Shown piece by piece: positions 1 through 6,804 of a stretch of 16,209 bases of DNA (positions within the stretch are counted from its first letter, which is position 1; each line of letters begins with the position of its first letter). Origin of the DNA: JAEHDI01 sp035455185 (GTDB lineage: Bacteria; Acidobacteriota; Terriglobia; Bryobacterales; Bryobacteraceae); NCBI GenBank assembly GCA_035455185.1, contig DATIFQ010000454.1, forward strand, positions 1 to 16,209, given 5' to 3'. A model generated the notes under the pieces. That model saw only the letters and a list, made by a program, of their open reading frames with translations. It had not been told where the DNA came from and searched no databases. The translations under genes were made by a program, and so were the position numbers.

Positions 1-637
1 CGTTGGTCGAGCGTCCCCGTGACACCCGCACGTCCAGTCGCGGGCGCTCGTCCAGCCGCGCGAGACTCCGCAGGACCGTCTTCTGCAACGCGTCCGCGCC
101 CTGCGTCGTCAGTACGGACTTGAAATGCAGCCGGTCGCGCCGCGCCTCCATCTCCCAGACGGTCATTGTCCGCCGCGAGTTCAGCCGGTTCGGGCCGAAG
201 AACGACAGGTCGCTGTACAGCACCCCATCAAGGCTCACCTGCACCATCGGACCGCCGCCCACCAGCAGTGGGCGCAGCAGCCGAAGGTCAATCCGTACCG
301 GGAACGTGTCGCCCGGCCCGACGTCCAGGCTTGGCACCGTCACCGAAGCCCGGCCGCCCGGCGACACCTCCTGCGCCAGCACCAGCAGCGACACGCCGCG
401 GATCCGCTGCGATCCCGAATTCCGCAGCATCAGCGACGTTCGCAGGTCGAGCACCATCGCGCTCCCGCGCGCCGAAACCCGCGATTCCCCTCCATCCCAG
501 TCCGCCGATACAACGGCCACCGGGGAATCCTTCGGGAAGTCGATCTTCAGCGATGTGCGCGAATCGAACGCCGCTTCCTGCGCCCACGCCCCACAGGCGG
601 CCAGAAGAAGGACGGCCACGCTACTGCGCATACACAT
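1..637 (-). CDS. Exported protein of unknown function, cut by the window edge
   Basis: The minus frame stays open from an ATG at 637 to the left edge, about 212 codons, so the C-terminus is missing. A second ATG lies at 631; AGGTGA at 647-652, nine bases upstream, favours 637. The N-terminus (RSSVAVLLLAACGAWAQ) is a signal peptide with either a lipobox-like LAAC or a signal peptidase I site after AWA. The rest has alternating hydrophobic residues and short repeats of S/V/T, as in beta-sandwich proteins, including a segment GPGDTFPVRIDLRLL. I recognise no family. Its start overlaps the stop of the anti-sigma gene by 17 bases, making it the third gene of the sigma operon and probably an envelope protein under the same control. 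Confidence is good that it is coding (long, stop-free, correct overlap), low on function. Confidence 0.8.
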   Translation of the reverse strand, partial: MCMRSSVAVLLLAACGAWAQEAAFDSRTSLKIDFPKDSPVAVVSADWDGGESRVSARGSAMVLDLRTSLMLRNSGSQRIRGVSLLVLAQEVSPGGRASVTVPSLDVGPGDTFPVRIDLRLLRPLLVGGGPMVQVSLDGVLYSDLSFFGPNRLNSRRTMTVWEMEARRDRLHFKSVLTTQGADALQKTVLRSLARLDERPRLDVRVSRGRSTN

Positions 638-1187
638 GGTTGATCGTCACCTGACCCGTTTCCGAGTCTACGTACCGCGCGCGGATCGCTCCCTGCATGC
701 TCACCGTGTAGGTCACGTCCTGAGAATCGTGATTCTGAAGGCTCAGCAGCCGGCCGCCTTCCCGCAGTTCGATACCCTCGGAGGTGGCTCGCAGAACTAC
801 GCCCTCCTCCGCGGCCATCTCCGCCGGATGCGGGCGGTCCGATTGCAGCCACCATCCCGCGAGAAGCAGCAGCGCCACGGGTACCACGGTCGCCGCCGCG
901 CGCCGGAAGAACGGCCACGGCTCCACTTCCGCCGAACCCACGCATTCGCCGGCTGCCAGGCCGACGTGGATGTTTGCCCTCATTTCCGCCGCCAGCCGTC
1001 CCCAATTCACTTCCGCGGGAATTTCGACCGCCGATGCGGCCAGTTCCGCGCGCGCCGCGCCGAACGCTTCCGCCTCCCGGCGGCAGAGGGCGCACTCCGT
1101 GAGATGCCGCGCCACCCGCCGGCGCTCGAACCAGCCGAGTTCACGGCCCGCGTACAGCGCCAGGTCCGTCTCGTTCGGATGTCTCAT
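621..1187 (-). CDS. Membrane-anchored zinc-finger anti-sigma factor
   Basis: 188 residues. The start is the ATG at 1187, which overlaps the sigma factor stop as ATGA; an upstream in-frame start at 1265 would lie deep inside the sigma gene. Residues 28-35 read HLTECALC, the H-x3-C-x2-C core of the ZAS (zinc-binding anti-sigma) domain, which binds and inhibits ECF sigma factors in the cytoplasm. A single membrane segment spans about residues 97-114 (AATVVPVALLLLAGWWL), leaving a periplasmic part of about 75 residues that ends INHVYAQ. By family knowledge the periplasmic part senses or transmits a signal that releases the sigma factor. The four-base overlap with the sigma gene indicates translational coupling and a matched stoichiometry. 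The signal sensed cannot be read from the sequence. Confidence 0.88.
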   Translation of the reverse strand: MRHPNETDLALYAGRELGWFERRRVARHLTECALCRREAEAFGAARAELAASAVEIPAEVNWGRLAAEMRANIHVGLAAGECVGSAEVEPWPFFRRAAATVVPVALLLLAGWWLQSDRPHPAEMAAEEGVVLRATSEGIELREGGRLLSLQNHDSQDVTYTVSMQGAIRARYVDSETGQVTINHVYAQ

Positions 1188-1753
1188 GACCTTCGCCTCT
1201 CCACGTACCGGCGGAACTTGATCCGCGCGTTGGCGATGTGCGAACGCACCGTCGCCTTCGAACAACCCAATTGCCTCGCCACTTCCTCGGCCGGAAGACC
1301 GTCCACGTCCCGGAGCAGCAACGCCAGCCGCTCGCGCTCCGTCAGCAGCCGCAATCCGTCGTCGATATAGGCGCGCCGCTCCGACCGCAGCACCGATTGC
1401 TCCGGCGAATCGAACTGACTGGTCAACGGCTCCGCCACTTCATCAATCTCAGTGAAGCTTGCCCTGCGGTTCCGCCGAAGAAAGTCGATCGCAGTGTTGG
1501 TGGCAATGCGGGAAAGCCAGTGGGCCGCCTTCTCGGCATCCCGCAACTGGCCCCCGCGCTGGAGGCACTTGATAAAGACTTCCTGCGTCAGGTCCTGCGC
1601 GTCGGCCACATTGCCCACCATCCGGTAGATCATCAGGAAAACGCGGCGCAGGTTTTCCGCAATAAACCGGTTCTGTCTCTCCGCGCCTTCGTGGATCGTG
1701 GGCTCGGCGGCTTCGCTCATGGCAATCCGCAAGTCTTCGAGCACCGTGACCAT
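1184..1753 (-). CDS. ECF-type RNA polymerase sigma factor (sigma-70 family)
   Basis: About 189 residues from the ATG at 1753; a GTG at 1783 and an ATG at 1720 are alternatives and none has a convincing Shine-Dalgarno site. Region 2 is clear: NVADAQDLTQEVFIKCL followed by HWLSRIATNTAIDFLRRNRR, the core-binding and -10 recognition part. Region 4 is at the C-terminus: LTERERLALLLRDVDGLPAEE and a helix-turn-helix GCSKATVRSHIANARIKFRR for -35 recognition. There is no region 1.1 or 3, as expected of ECF sigma factors. It forms an overlapping operon with a ZAS anti-sigma factor and an exported protein. Such operons are often autoregulated, but I did not find an obvious ECF-type promoter upstream. 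The subgroup cannot be assigned without a search. Confidence 0.93.
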   Translation of the reverse strand: MVTVLEDLRIAMSEAAEPTIHEGAERQNRFIAENLRRVFLMIYRMVGNVADAQDLTQEVFIKCLQRGGQLRDAEKAAHWLSRIATNTAIDFLRRNRRASFTEIDEVAEPLTSQFDSPEQSVLRSERRAYIDDGLRLLTERERLALLLRDVDGLPAEEVARQLGCSKATVRSHIANARIKFRRYVERRRS

Positions 1754-1906
1754 ACGCCTATTAGGGATGACGCGAAACCACACGAAACGTGGAGGTCATC
1801 TCCCTGCGTTCGGTCCCGGTGACAAGGGCGCAATGATGCCTCTTTGCCCTTCCTGGGCCCCTCGGCCCGCACTCGCCCCAGCCTCGGAGTAGAATGGCTG
1901 AGGCGC

Positions 1907-1912
1907 TACTCT
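1907..1912 (+). promoter_or_regulatory. Putative -10 hexamer just before the thiolase start
   Basis: TACTCT ends six bases before the thiolase ATG, with no Shine-Dalgarno site between. No good -35 is visible. It belongs to a set of similarly placed hexamers in this window. Confidence 0.35.
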
Positions 1913-1918
1913 GAGTAT

Positions 1919-3082
1919 ATGAGACCCGTCGCCGTTGTTGGGATAGGAAAAACCGCATTCGGCGCCTTTCCCGATCGTGACCTCCGTGGTCTGACTGTCG
2001 AGGCCGCCCGTAAGTGTCTGGAAAACGGGCATATCGCCCCGTCCCAGGTCGAGGCCTTCTATCTAGGTAACTTCGCCGGGCCGGCCTTCGCCGGGCAGAA
2101 CCATCTGGCTCCCTACATCGCCGCTTCGATGGGCATCGTCGATGTCCCGGCCACGCGCTTCGAGGCTGCCTGCGCCTCGGGTGGGTCGGCGTTCTTCCAC
2201 GCCGTCTCCGCCGTGGCCGCCGGGATCTACGATCTCGTCCTCGTCGCCGGCGTCGAAAAGATGACCAGCCAGCCCACGCCCAAAGTGGCGGAAATCCTCG
2301 CCTCGGCGGGAGACCTCGGCGGTGAGATCCGCGTCGGCGGTACCTTCCCGGCGCTTTTCGCGATGATCGCCCGGCGCCACATGCACGAGTACGGCACCAC
2401 CCGCGAACAGCTCGCCTCGGTGGCGGTGAAGAACCACGCCAATGGCGCGAAAAACCCGCTCGCGCATATGCGCAAGGTGATCACCCTTGAACAGGCCCTC
2501 GCCGGAAAGCCGGTCGCCGACCCGCTTACCGTCTACGATTGCTCCTTGGTCAGCGACGGCGCCGCCGCTGTGCTGCTAGCGCCGCTGGAGCGCGCCTCCG
2601 AGTTCACCGACAAACCTGTTCGCATCCTCGGCATCGCCCAAACCTCGGATCATCTCGCCCTCGAGGAGAAGGCCGACATCACGACGTTTCCCGCCATCCG
2701 CCGCGCCGCCGAGAAAGCGTACCGGATGGCCGGCGTCACTCCGGACGACATCGAATTCGCCGAAGTCCACGACTGTTTCACCATCGCCGAAATCGTCGCC
2801 ATCGAGGACCTCGGATTCGTGAAAAAGGGCGAAGGCGGGTCGTATTCGGCCGCCGGCTGCACCCGCCCGGATGGCCCAAAACCCGTCAACGCCAGCGGCG
2901 GCCTCAAGTCCAAGGGACACCCCGTCGGCGCCACCGGAGTCGGCCAGATTTGCGACGTGGCCCTCCAGATCCGCGGCGAAGCCGGCGACCTTCAGCTTTC
3001 GCGCCACGCGCTCGGCCTTGCGCAGAACCTCGGGGGTTCGGGCGCCACCGGCGTCGTCACCATCCTGGGAGCGGCGGCATGA
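1919..3082 (+). CDS. Thiolase (acetyl-CoA acetyltransferase family, archaeal/SCP2-like)
   Basis: 387 residues from the ATG at 1919 (MRPVAVVGIGKTAFG, the usual N-terminus of this family); a start 75 bases upstream would add an unrelated GC-rich extension. The nucleophilic cysteine is Cys85 in AACASGGSA. His284 lies in EVHDCFTIAE and His334 in GGLKSKGHPVGATG, the second and third signature blocks. The EVHDxF form is typical of SCP2/archaeal thiolases rather than of FadA or PhaA. Such enzymes condense two acyl-CoA or cleave beta-ketoacyl-CoA in the cytoplasm. In archaea they form a complex with HMG-CoA synthase through a DUF35 OB-fold protein. Here the next gene overlaps by four bases (ATGA) and encodes just such an OB fold, so the two products probably work together. 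The acyl substrate is not evident, and no HMG-CoA synthase is nearby. Confidence 0.92.
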   Translation: MRPVAVVGIGKTAFGAFPDRDLRGLTVEAARKCLENGHIAPSQVEAFYLGNFAGPAFAGQNHLAPYIAASMGIVDVPATRFEAACASGGSAFFHAVSAVAAGIYDLVLVAGVEKMTSQPTPKVAEILASAGDLGGEIRVGGTFPALFAMIARRHMHEYGTTREQLASVAVKNHANGAKNPLAHMRKVITLEQALAGKPVADPLTVYDCSLVSDGAAAVLLAPLERASEFTDKPVRILGIAQTSDHLALEEKADITTFPAIRRAAEKAYRMAGVTPDDIEFAEVHDCFTIAEIVAIEDLGFVKKGEGGSYSAAGCTRPDGPKPVNASGGLKSKGHPVGATGVGQICDVALQIRGEAGDLQLSRHALGLAQNLGGSGATGVVTILGAAA

Positions 3083-3312
3083 TCGAAGAACGGAAGCTCG
3101 GCCCCGGTATCGTCTACACAGAGACTGTCGTCTACTCCGCGCCGGAGGCCTTTGTGAACGACGCGCCGTACCAGATCGCCATCATCGCGCTTGACGCCGG
3201 CGGCCGGATCACCGCCCGCATCGAAGCTGAGCGAGTGTCCATCGGCGACCGCGTCCGCTTCGCCGGATACCGCAACGGCATTCCCTTCTTTCATAAGCAC
3301 TTGGAGGAGTGA
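3079..3312 (+). CDS. DUF35-type OB-fold protein without zinc ribbon, thiolase partner
   Basis: 77 residues. The ATG at 3079 overlaps the thiolase stop. The sequence fits the acyl-CoA-associated OB fold of DUF35 proteins: GPGIVYTETVVYSAPEAFVN, then APYQIAIIALDAGGRITARI, then SIGDRVRFAGYRNGIPFF. Full DUF35 proteins are usually about 130 residues and start with a rubredoxin-like zinc ribbon carrying two CxxC pairs; this protein contains no cysteine at all and begins directly at the OB strand. In archaeal thiolase/HMG-CoA synthase complexes the DUF35 protein is the scaffold around the shared CoA channel. By inference this short version binds the adjacent thiolase. It is easily missed because longer frames overlap it. 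Coding status is supported by the coupling overlap and the family fit. Confidence 0.82.
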   Translation: MIEERKLGPGIVYTETVVYSAPEAFVNDAPYQIAIIALDAGGRITARIEAERVSIGDRVRFAGYRNGIPFFHKHLEE

Positions 3313-3356
3313 CGATAGCAGCACGAAAAAGTGGTGCTCTTAGTGCCTTGCTGCGC

Positions 3357-3362
3357 TATACT
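3357..3362 (+). promoter_or_regulatory. Putative -10 hexamer TATACT upstream of the aminotransferase
   Basis: TATACT stands in a 58-base gap after the OB-fold gene, eight bases before an in-frame GTG (3371) and 29 bases before the ATG (3392). No strong -35 is visible at 16-18 bases spacing. It implies that the aminotransferase has its own promoter. Confidence 0.5.
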
Positions 3363-3391
3363 CTCTTTCGGTGCCTGGAGGCCGAAGCTCA

Positions 3392-4552
3392 ATGAGACTC
3401 GCCGAGCGCATGAACCGCATCGGGACGGAGGGTGCCTTCCAAGTGCTCGCCCGTGCCCGCCAACTGGAATCCCAGGGCCATTCCGTCATTCATCTGGAGA
3501 TCGGCCAGCCCGATTTTGAGACCCCGCGCCACATCATCGAGGCAGCCAAGCTTGCGCTCGACGATGGCTGGACGCACTACGGCCCCACGCAGGGCTACCC
3601 GGAGTTGCGTGAGGCCATCGCGGCATACATCTGCCGCACGCGCGGGATAAGCGTCGGTCCCGATCATGTGGCCGTCGTTCCCGGCGGAAAGCCCGTCATC
3701 TTCTTTCCGATGCTCGCGCTCATTGAGCCCGGCGATGAGGTGATCTACCCCAACCCTGGCTTCCCGATTTACGAGTCGATGGTCCGCTTCCTCGGAGGCG
3801 TGCCCGTACCGATCCCGCTCGTCGAGGAGCGCGGTTTCTCCTTTGACCTCGACCGCCTGCGCGACAGCCTCTCGGACAAAACGAGGATGCTGATCCTCAA
3901 CTCGCCCCAAAACCCCACCGGCGGCGTGATCCTGGGTGAGGACATCGCCACCATCGCCGAAATGGTCCGGGACCGAGACCTGATCGTGCTCTCCGACGAA
4001 ATCTACTCGCGCATCTACTACGGGCAGCCGCCCGTGTCGATCACCACTCTGCCCGGAATGCTCGAGAAAACCATCATCCTCGACGGCTTCTCGAAGACTT
4101 ACTCCATGACCGGATGGCGGCTCGGTTATGGGGTGATGCCTCTCTGGCTGGTGGATGCGGTCAACAAGCTGATGGTGAATTCGAACTCCTGCACCGCGAG
4201 CTTCACCCAGCGCGCCGGCATCGTTGCGTTGAACGGGCCGCAACTTGAAGTCGAGCGCATGGTGGCCGAGTTCCGGCGCCGCCGTGACGCCTTCTGCGCG
4301 GGCCTTAATCGGCTGCCCGGAGTCCGCTGCGCCTTACCGGGCGGAGCGTTCTATGCGTTCGCGAACATTCGCGGAACCGGCTTCAGTTCCCGCGAGCTGG
4401 CCGACCGCCTGCTCGCCGAAGCCGGCGTCGCCTGCCTCAGCGGCGACTCGTTCGGCGCCTTCGGCGAGGGCTACGTCCGCTTCAGCTACGCCAACTCGTA
4501 CGAGAACCTGATGGAGGCCGTCGAGCGGATCGAGCGCTTCCTCGCGGCGTGA
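3392..4552 (+). CDS. PLP-dependent class I/II aminotransferase (aspartate/aromatic type)
   Basis: 386 residues from the ATG at 3392, which has GGAG at 3377-3380, eleven bases upstream. A GTG at 3371, only eight bases after a TATACT hexamer, would be used if the mRNA is leaderless and adds seven residues. Fold-type I landmarks are all present: EIGQPDFETP near the N-terminus, HYGPTQGYPELREAI, SPQNPTGG with Asn174, Asp202 in LSDEIYSRIYY, the PLP lysine Lys235 in DGFSKTYSMTGWRLGY, and an arginine in GYVRFSYANS for the substrate carboxylate. This matches cytosolic aspartate/tyrosine/alanine-type aminotransferases that exchange amino groups between an amino acid and a 2-oxo acid. The exact substrate cannot be told from sequence. 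It follows the thiolase pair by 79 bases and probably has its own promoter. The length is normal and nothing is broken. Confidence 0.93.
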   Translation: MRLAERMNRIGTEGAFQVLARARQLESQGHSVIHLEIGQPDFETPRHIIEAAKLALDDGWTHYGPTQGYPELREAIAAYICRTRGISVGPDHVAVVPGGKPVIFFPMLALIEPGDEVIYPNPGFPIYESMVRFLGGVPVPIPLVEERGFSFDLDRLRDSLSDKTRMLILNSPQNPTGGVILGEDIATIAEMVRDRDLIVLSDEIYSRIYYGQPPVSITTLPGMLEKTIILDGFSKTYSMTGWRLGYGVMPLWLVDAVNKLMVNSNSCTASFTQRAGIVALNGPQLEVERMVAEFRRRRDAFCAGLNRLPGVRCALPGGAFYAFANIRGTGFSSRELADRLLAEAGVACLSGDSFGAFGEGYVRFSYANSYENLMEAVERIERFLAA

Positions 4553-4572
4553 ATGCACAGGAGCGCGTTGAG

Positions 4573-4611
4573 GAACCGCGAGTGTGAACGAGCAGCTTCA
4601 GGTCGCGGTTC
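4573..4611. repeat. Inverted repeat between aminotransferase and PadR gene
   Basis: GAACCGCGA (4573-4581) and its exact complement TCGCGGTTC (4603-4611) are separated by 21 bases. There is no T-run, so a classic terminator is unlikely on sequence alone. It could be a Rho-type structure at the end of the aminotransferase transcript or a site for the downstream PadR regulator. Confidence 0.4.
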
Positions 4612-4658
4612 GTCGCCGATGACGGAAGCGGTCGATCATGCTAGTATATCCGTGACGG

Positions 4659-5006
4659 ATGTATTCGCCAAATCCACTGACGCCGGCGGTGTTCCATATC
4701 CTGCTAGCTATTGCCGACGGAGAGAGGCACGGTTACGGGATCATGCAGGAAGTGTCGGTGAGAACTGGCGGGAAGGTCGTTCTGGGACCGGGCACGCTCT
4801 ACGGAACGATCAACCGCATGTTGGAAGCCGGCTTGATTGAGGAGTCGGGCGAACGGAGTGATCCGGAACTGAACGACGAAAGGCGTCGGTATTATCGGAT
4901 CACGGGCAAAGGCTGGCGCGCCGCCGTTGCAGAGGCCGAGCGCCTTCAGGGCTTGCTACGCCTGGCGCGTGCCAAGCACCTGTTGCAGCGGCCACGGCCT
5001 GTTTGA
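4659..5006 (+). CDS. PadR-family transcriptional regulator
   Basis: 115 residues from the ATG at 4659. The winged helix-turn-helix of PadR proteins is clear: NPLTPAVFHILLAIADGERHGYGIMQEV, then GPGTLYGTINRMLEAGLIEES, and the wing RRRYYRITGKGW. A short C-terminal helix (AAVAEAERLQGLLRLARAKH) is the dimerisation part of the short PadR class. PadR proteins are usually repressors that respond to a small molecule and control a neighbouring gene. The next gene starts ten bases after the stop, so the pair is one operon. There is no Shine-Dalgarno site; TAGTAT (4644-4649) lies just upstream. In Acidobacteria, PadR genes commonly sit beside permeases carrying an N-terminal prefix domain, and the neighbour here carries a prefix-like N-terminus but no permease. 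Confidence 0.92.
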   Translation: MYSPNPLTPAVFHILLAIADGERHGYGIMQEVSVRTGGKVVLGPGTLYGTINRMLEAGLIEESGERSDPELNDERRRYYRITGKGWRAAVAEAERLQGLLRLARAKHLLQRPRPV

Positions 5007-5015
5007 GGACGATCT

Positions 5016-5612
5016 GTGAGCTTCTCAGAGAAGATGTATCGTTTTCTGCTCCGGGCGTATCCGCGCGATTACCGCATTCGGTACGCGGAGCCCATGGAGC
5101 AATTATTTCGAGACCGCCTGCACGAGGTACACGCGCTCGCGGATCTGGTAGCGCTTTGGGGGCGGACGCTGGCGGACTGGGCGGTTTCGGTGCCGGCGCG
5201 CTATTTGGAACGGGTCACACCGCATACGCGCTCCGGTTCGCTGGCGGATCCCGCGCGGCGATGCATTTTCTTTGCGCGTTCTGAAGCGAGTTCGTTTTCG
5301 CGCCGCGAGATCACAGTGGAGCATTTGTTACTAGGCGTTTTGCGGGAGGAACCCTCGCTTGTCCCTGGAATGAAGCTGGAAGCCGTGGTGCGCACCATCG
5401 AGGCGAACGAACCTGTGGGCCGGCGCGTCCCACCAATGGAGGACTTACGGCTCAGCGAGGAGACCATCCGAGTGGTCGCAGCCGCGAGGGAGATCGCGCG
5501 TGCCGCGGGGCGACGGCAGGTCGCGCCGGTAGATCTGGCGACAGGAATTCTGCGCGAAGCGGACACTTTGGCGGCGCGTATTTTGCGTGAACACATTTCC
5601 GATCGCGCTTGA
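5016..5612 (+). CDS. Permease-prefix-like N-terminus fused to a Clp-N-like domain
   Basis: 198 residues. The GTG at 5016 is preceded by GAGGA at 5005-5009 with a six-base gap, a good Shine-Dalgarno site overlapping the PadR stop. Residues 7-35 (YRFLLRAYPRDYRIRYAE, then a stretch with FRDR) resemble the cytoplasmic prefix of acidobacterial ABC permeases (LLRxYPxxFRxxYxxEM type). Residues about 84-130 (FFARSEASSF, then ITVEHLLLGVLREE) and 145-195 (AAREIARAAGRRQVAPVDLA, then GILREADTLAARIL) resemble the two repeats of the ClpA/ClpC N-domain, which binds substrates or adaptors. No AAA ATPase module, Walker motif or membrane helix follows. Function is unknown; an adaptor or decoy for a Clp-like machine or a soluble sensor under PadR control is possible. 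The domain readings come from motif recognition and should be confirmed with profile searches. Confidence 0.8.
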   Translation: MSFSEKMYRFLLRAYPRDYRIRYAEPMEQLFRDRLHEVHALADLVALWGRTLADWAVSVPARYLERVTPHTRSGSLADPARRCIFFARSEASSFSRREITVEHLLLGVLREEPSLVPGMKLEAVVRTIEANEPVGRRVPPMEDLRLSEETIRVVAAAREIARAAGRRQVAPVDLATGILREADTLAARILREHISDRA

Positions 5613-5681
5613 AGCCGCTTTTGCCGCCGAGGGCATCGACTAATGCCTCCAGGTCGAGAGCCTCAATCCCTGGTGATTTGA

Positions 5682-5714
5682 TGAGAATTCTAAATTGAAA
5701 GTTTAGAATTCTCA
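5682..5714. repeat. Perfect AT-rich inverted repeat between convergent genes
   Basis: TGAGAATTCTAAA (5682-5694) and its exact complement (5702-5714) flank a seven-base loop TTGAAAG. It lies between the 3' ends of the Clp-N-like gene (plus) and the isomerase gene (minus). A 13-pair stem placed there may act as a bidirectional terminator, or it may be a small mobile palindrome. It stands out as AT-rich in GC-rich surroundings. Confidence 0.6.
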
Positions 5715-5763
5715 AGTACTGGCACTGCCGTCAGACTTCACACCGGAGGGTCCTTCGGGCGCG

Positions 5764-6693
5764 CTACAGGCCCACTTCCGCCAGCCAGCCGCGCACCAGT
5801 TTCAGGTCGCGCTTCATCGCGGTGTACACCTGCTCCCGCGGGATGGTGATCGTCGTCTTGCCGGTGTCCGCGCCGCCCAAGGGATACTCGTAGTGCATCT
5901 GGAGCGGGCCCGCGAACTTCCGCTTCGCGATCATCCGGAAGAACTGAGGGAATCGCACCATGCCCTCGCCCACGGGGCACCATTCCGGCGTCCAGTTGCC
6001 TTTGGAATCCTTCTCCCACAGAAAATCCTTCACCGCGACGCCGCGCAGATGCGTCTCGGTGACACGCAGGCTGTTTATCCACCCGCCGTAGCCGCCTTCG
6101 ACCGTCGCGTGCGCGGTGTCATAGTTCACCGAAACTGCATCCGGGTTGAAGTCCTTCAGCAGGATGTAGAGATCCCAGATCGAGGCCCCCACCTGTCCGA
6201 GCCCTGAATGGGTGTGGTACATCGCGCAAACCTTGTACTTCTCGTTCAGCGCCGCGAGCTTCGCGACGCGCGGCTTCAGCGCGTCAAGCTGCGCCGGAAT
6301 CGGGCGGTCCGGCTCGTAGAGGAACCCACCCCAGCGATAGTACCGGACGCCGAGTTCGGCTAGCGTGCGGATCACGCTCTCGGCGTGGGGCGTATCCGCG
6401 TCGACGATGCCGCTCGTCACCATCTCAACGGCCAGCCTCCGGGCACGCAGGATCTTCACCAGCCTGGGAAGCTCCTCCTCGGCGCGTTCCGGCTCGATGT
6501 GCCCGCCGGGACGCACAGTGAGGTCCACTCCGTCAAAGCCGAGTGTAGCGGCGGTCTCGGCCAGGGCTTCGTCTTTCAGAAACTGCAGGTGCTTGGAAAA
6601 GACAGACACCTTGAGCTTTGTCGCTGCCGGCATGGCCCCTCGCCCGCTGGCGAGCGCGGCGCCTCCGGCCATCAGGAAGATGCGGCGCGTCAT
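5764..6693 (-). CDS. Exported sugar phosphate isomerase/epimerase-like TIM barrel
   Basis: 309 residues from the ATG at 6693; a TTG at 6711 is in frame but unlikely. The N-terminus MTRRIFLMAGGAALASG is a twin-arginine (Tat) signal, so the protein is probably exported folded to the periplasm. The body is an AP-endonuclease-2/xylose-isomerase-like TIM barrel: TLGFDGVDLTVRPGG, LAVEMVTSG, CAMYHTHSG, VNYDTAHATVEGG, GVAVKDF and PLQMHYEYPLGG. The glutamates in VEM and HYEYP and the Asp/His in YDTAHA are the usual divalent-metal ligands of this fold. Family members isomerise or epimerise sugars, inositols or related compounds; the substrate is not readable here. It is a separate unit from the upstream DUF465 gene because a strong terminator intervenes. 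Tat-exported versions are common in Acidobacteria and Planctomycetes. Confidence 0.9.
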   Translation of the reverse strand: MTRRIFLMAGGAALASGRGAMPAATKLKVSVFSKHLQFLKDEALAETAATLGFDGVDLTVRPGGHIEPERAEEELPRLVKILRARRLAVEMVTSGIVDADTPHAESVIRTLAELGVRYYRWGGFLYEPDRPIPAQLDALKPRVAKLAALNEKYKVCAMYHTHSGLGQVGASIWDLYILLKDFNPDAVSVNYDTAHATVEGGYGGWINSLRVTETHLRGVAVKDFLWEKDSKGNWTPEWCPVGEGMVRFPQFFRMIAKRKFAGPLQMHYEYPLGGADTGKTTITIPREQVYTAMKRDLKLVRGWLAEVGL

Positions 6694-6714
6694 AGCCCTA
6701 TAGATTCTCAAAAA

Positions 6715-6769
6715 CCCAAGAAAAAGAACAGCCGCCTCCTCCGGGTTCTTCTTCGGAGAAAGGCGGCTG
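6715..6769 (-). terminator. Rho-independent terminator after the DUF465 gene
   Basis: On the minus strand CAGCCGCCT pairs with AGGCGGCTG (6729-6737 and 6761-6769), with an inner stem CTCCG/CGGAG (6739-6743 and 6754-6758). The hairpin is followed by TTCTTTTTCTT. It starts 36 bases after the DUF465 stop and ends just before the isomerase gene. Confidence 0.88.
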
Positions 6770-6804
6770 CTCTGGTACGGTGCCCTTTTGGCGCACCTGA
6801 CGGC

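Noticed and set aside
3..1370. A 455-codon plus-strand reading frame antisense to the sigma operon
   Set aside because: It is Arg/Ser/Pro-rich without recognisable domains and is the mirror of three well-supported minus-strand genes; it arises from high GC content.
3320..3338. Small inverted repeat AGCAC/GTGCT after the OB-fold gene as a terminator
   Set aside because: Only five pairs with a nine-base loop and no T-run; too weak to call.
5452..5715. Minus-strand frame containing SPGIEALDLEALVDALGGK next to the AT-rich repeat
   Set aside because: Part of it is antisense to the Clp-N-like gene, its start lies in the palindrome, and no family is recognised.
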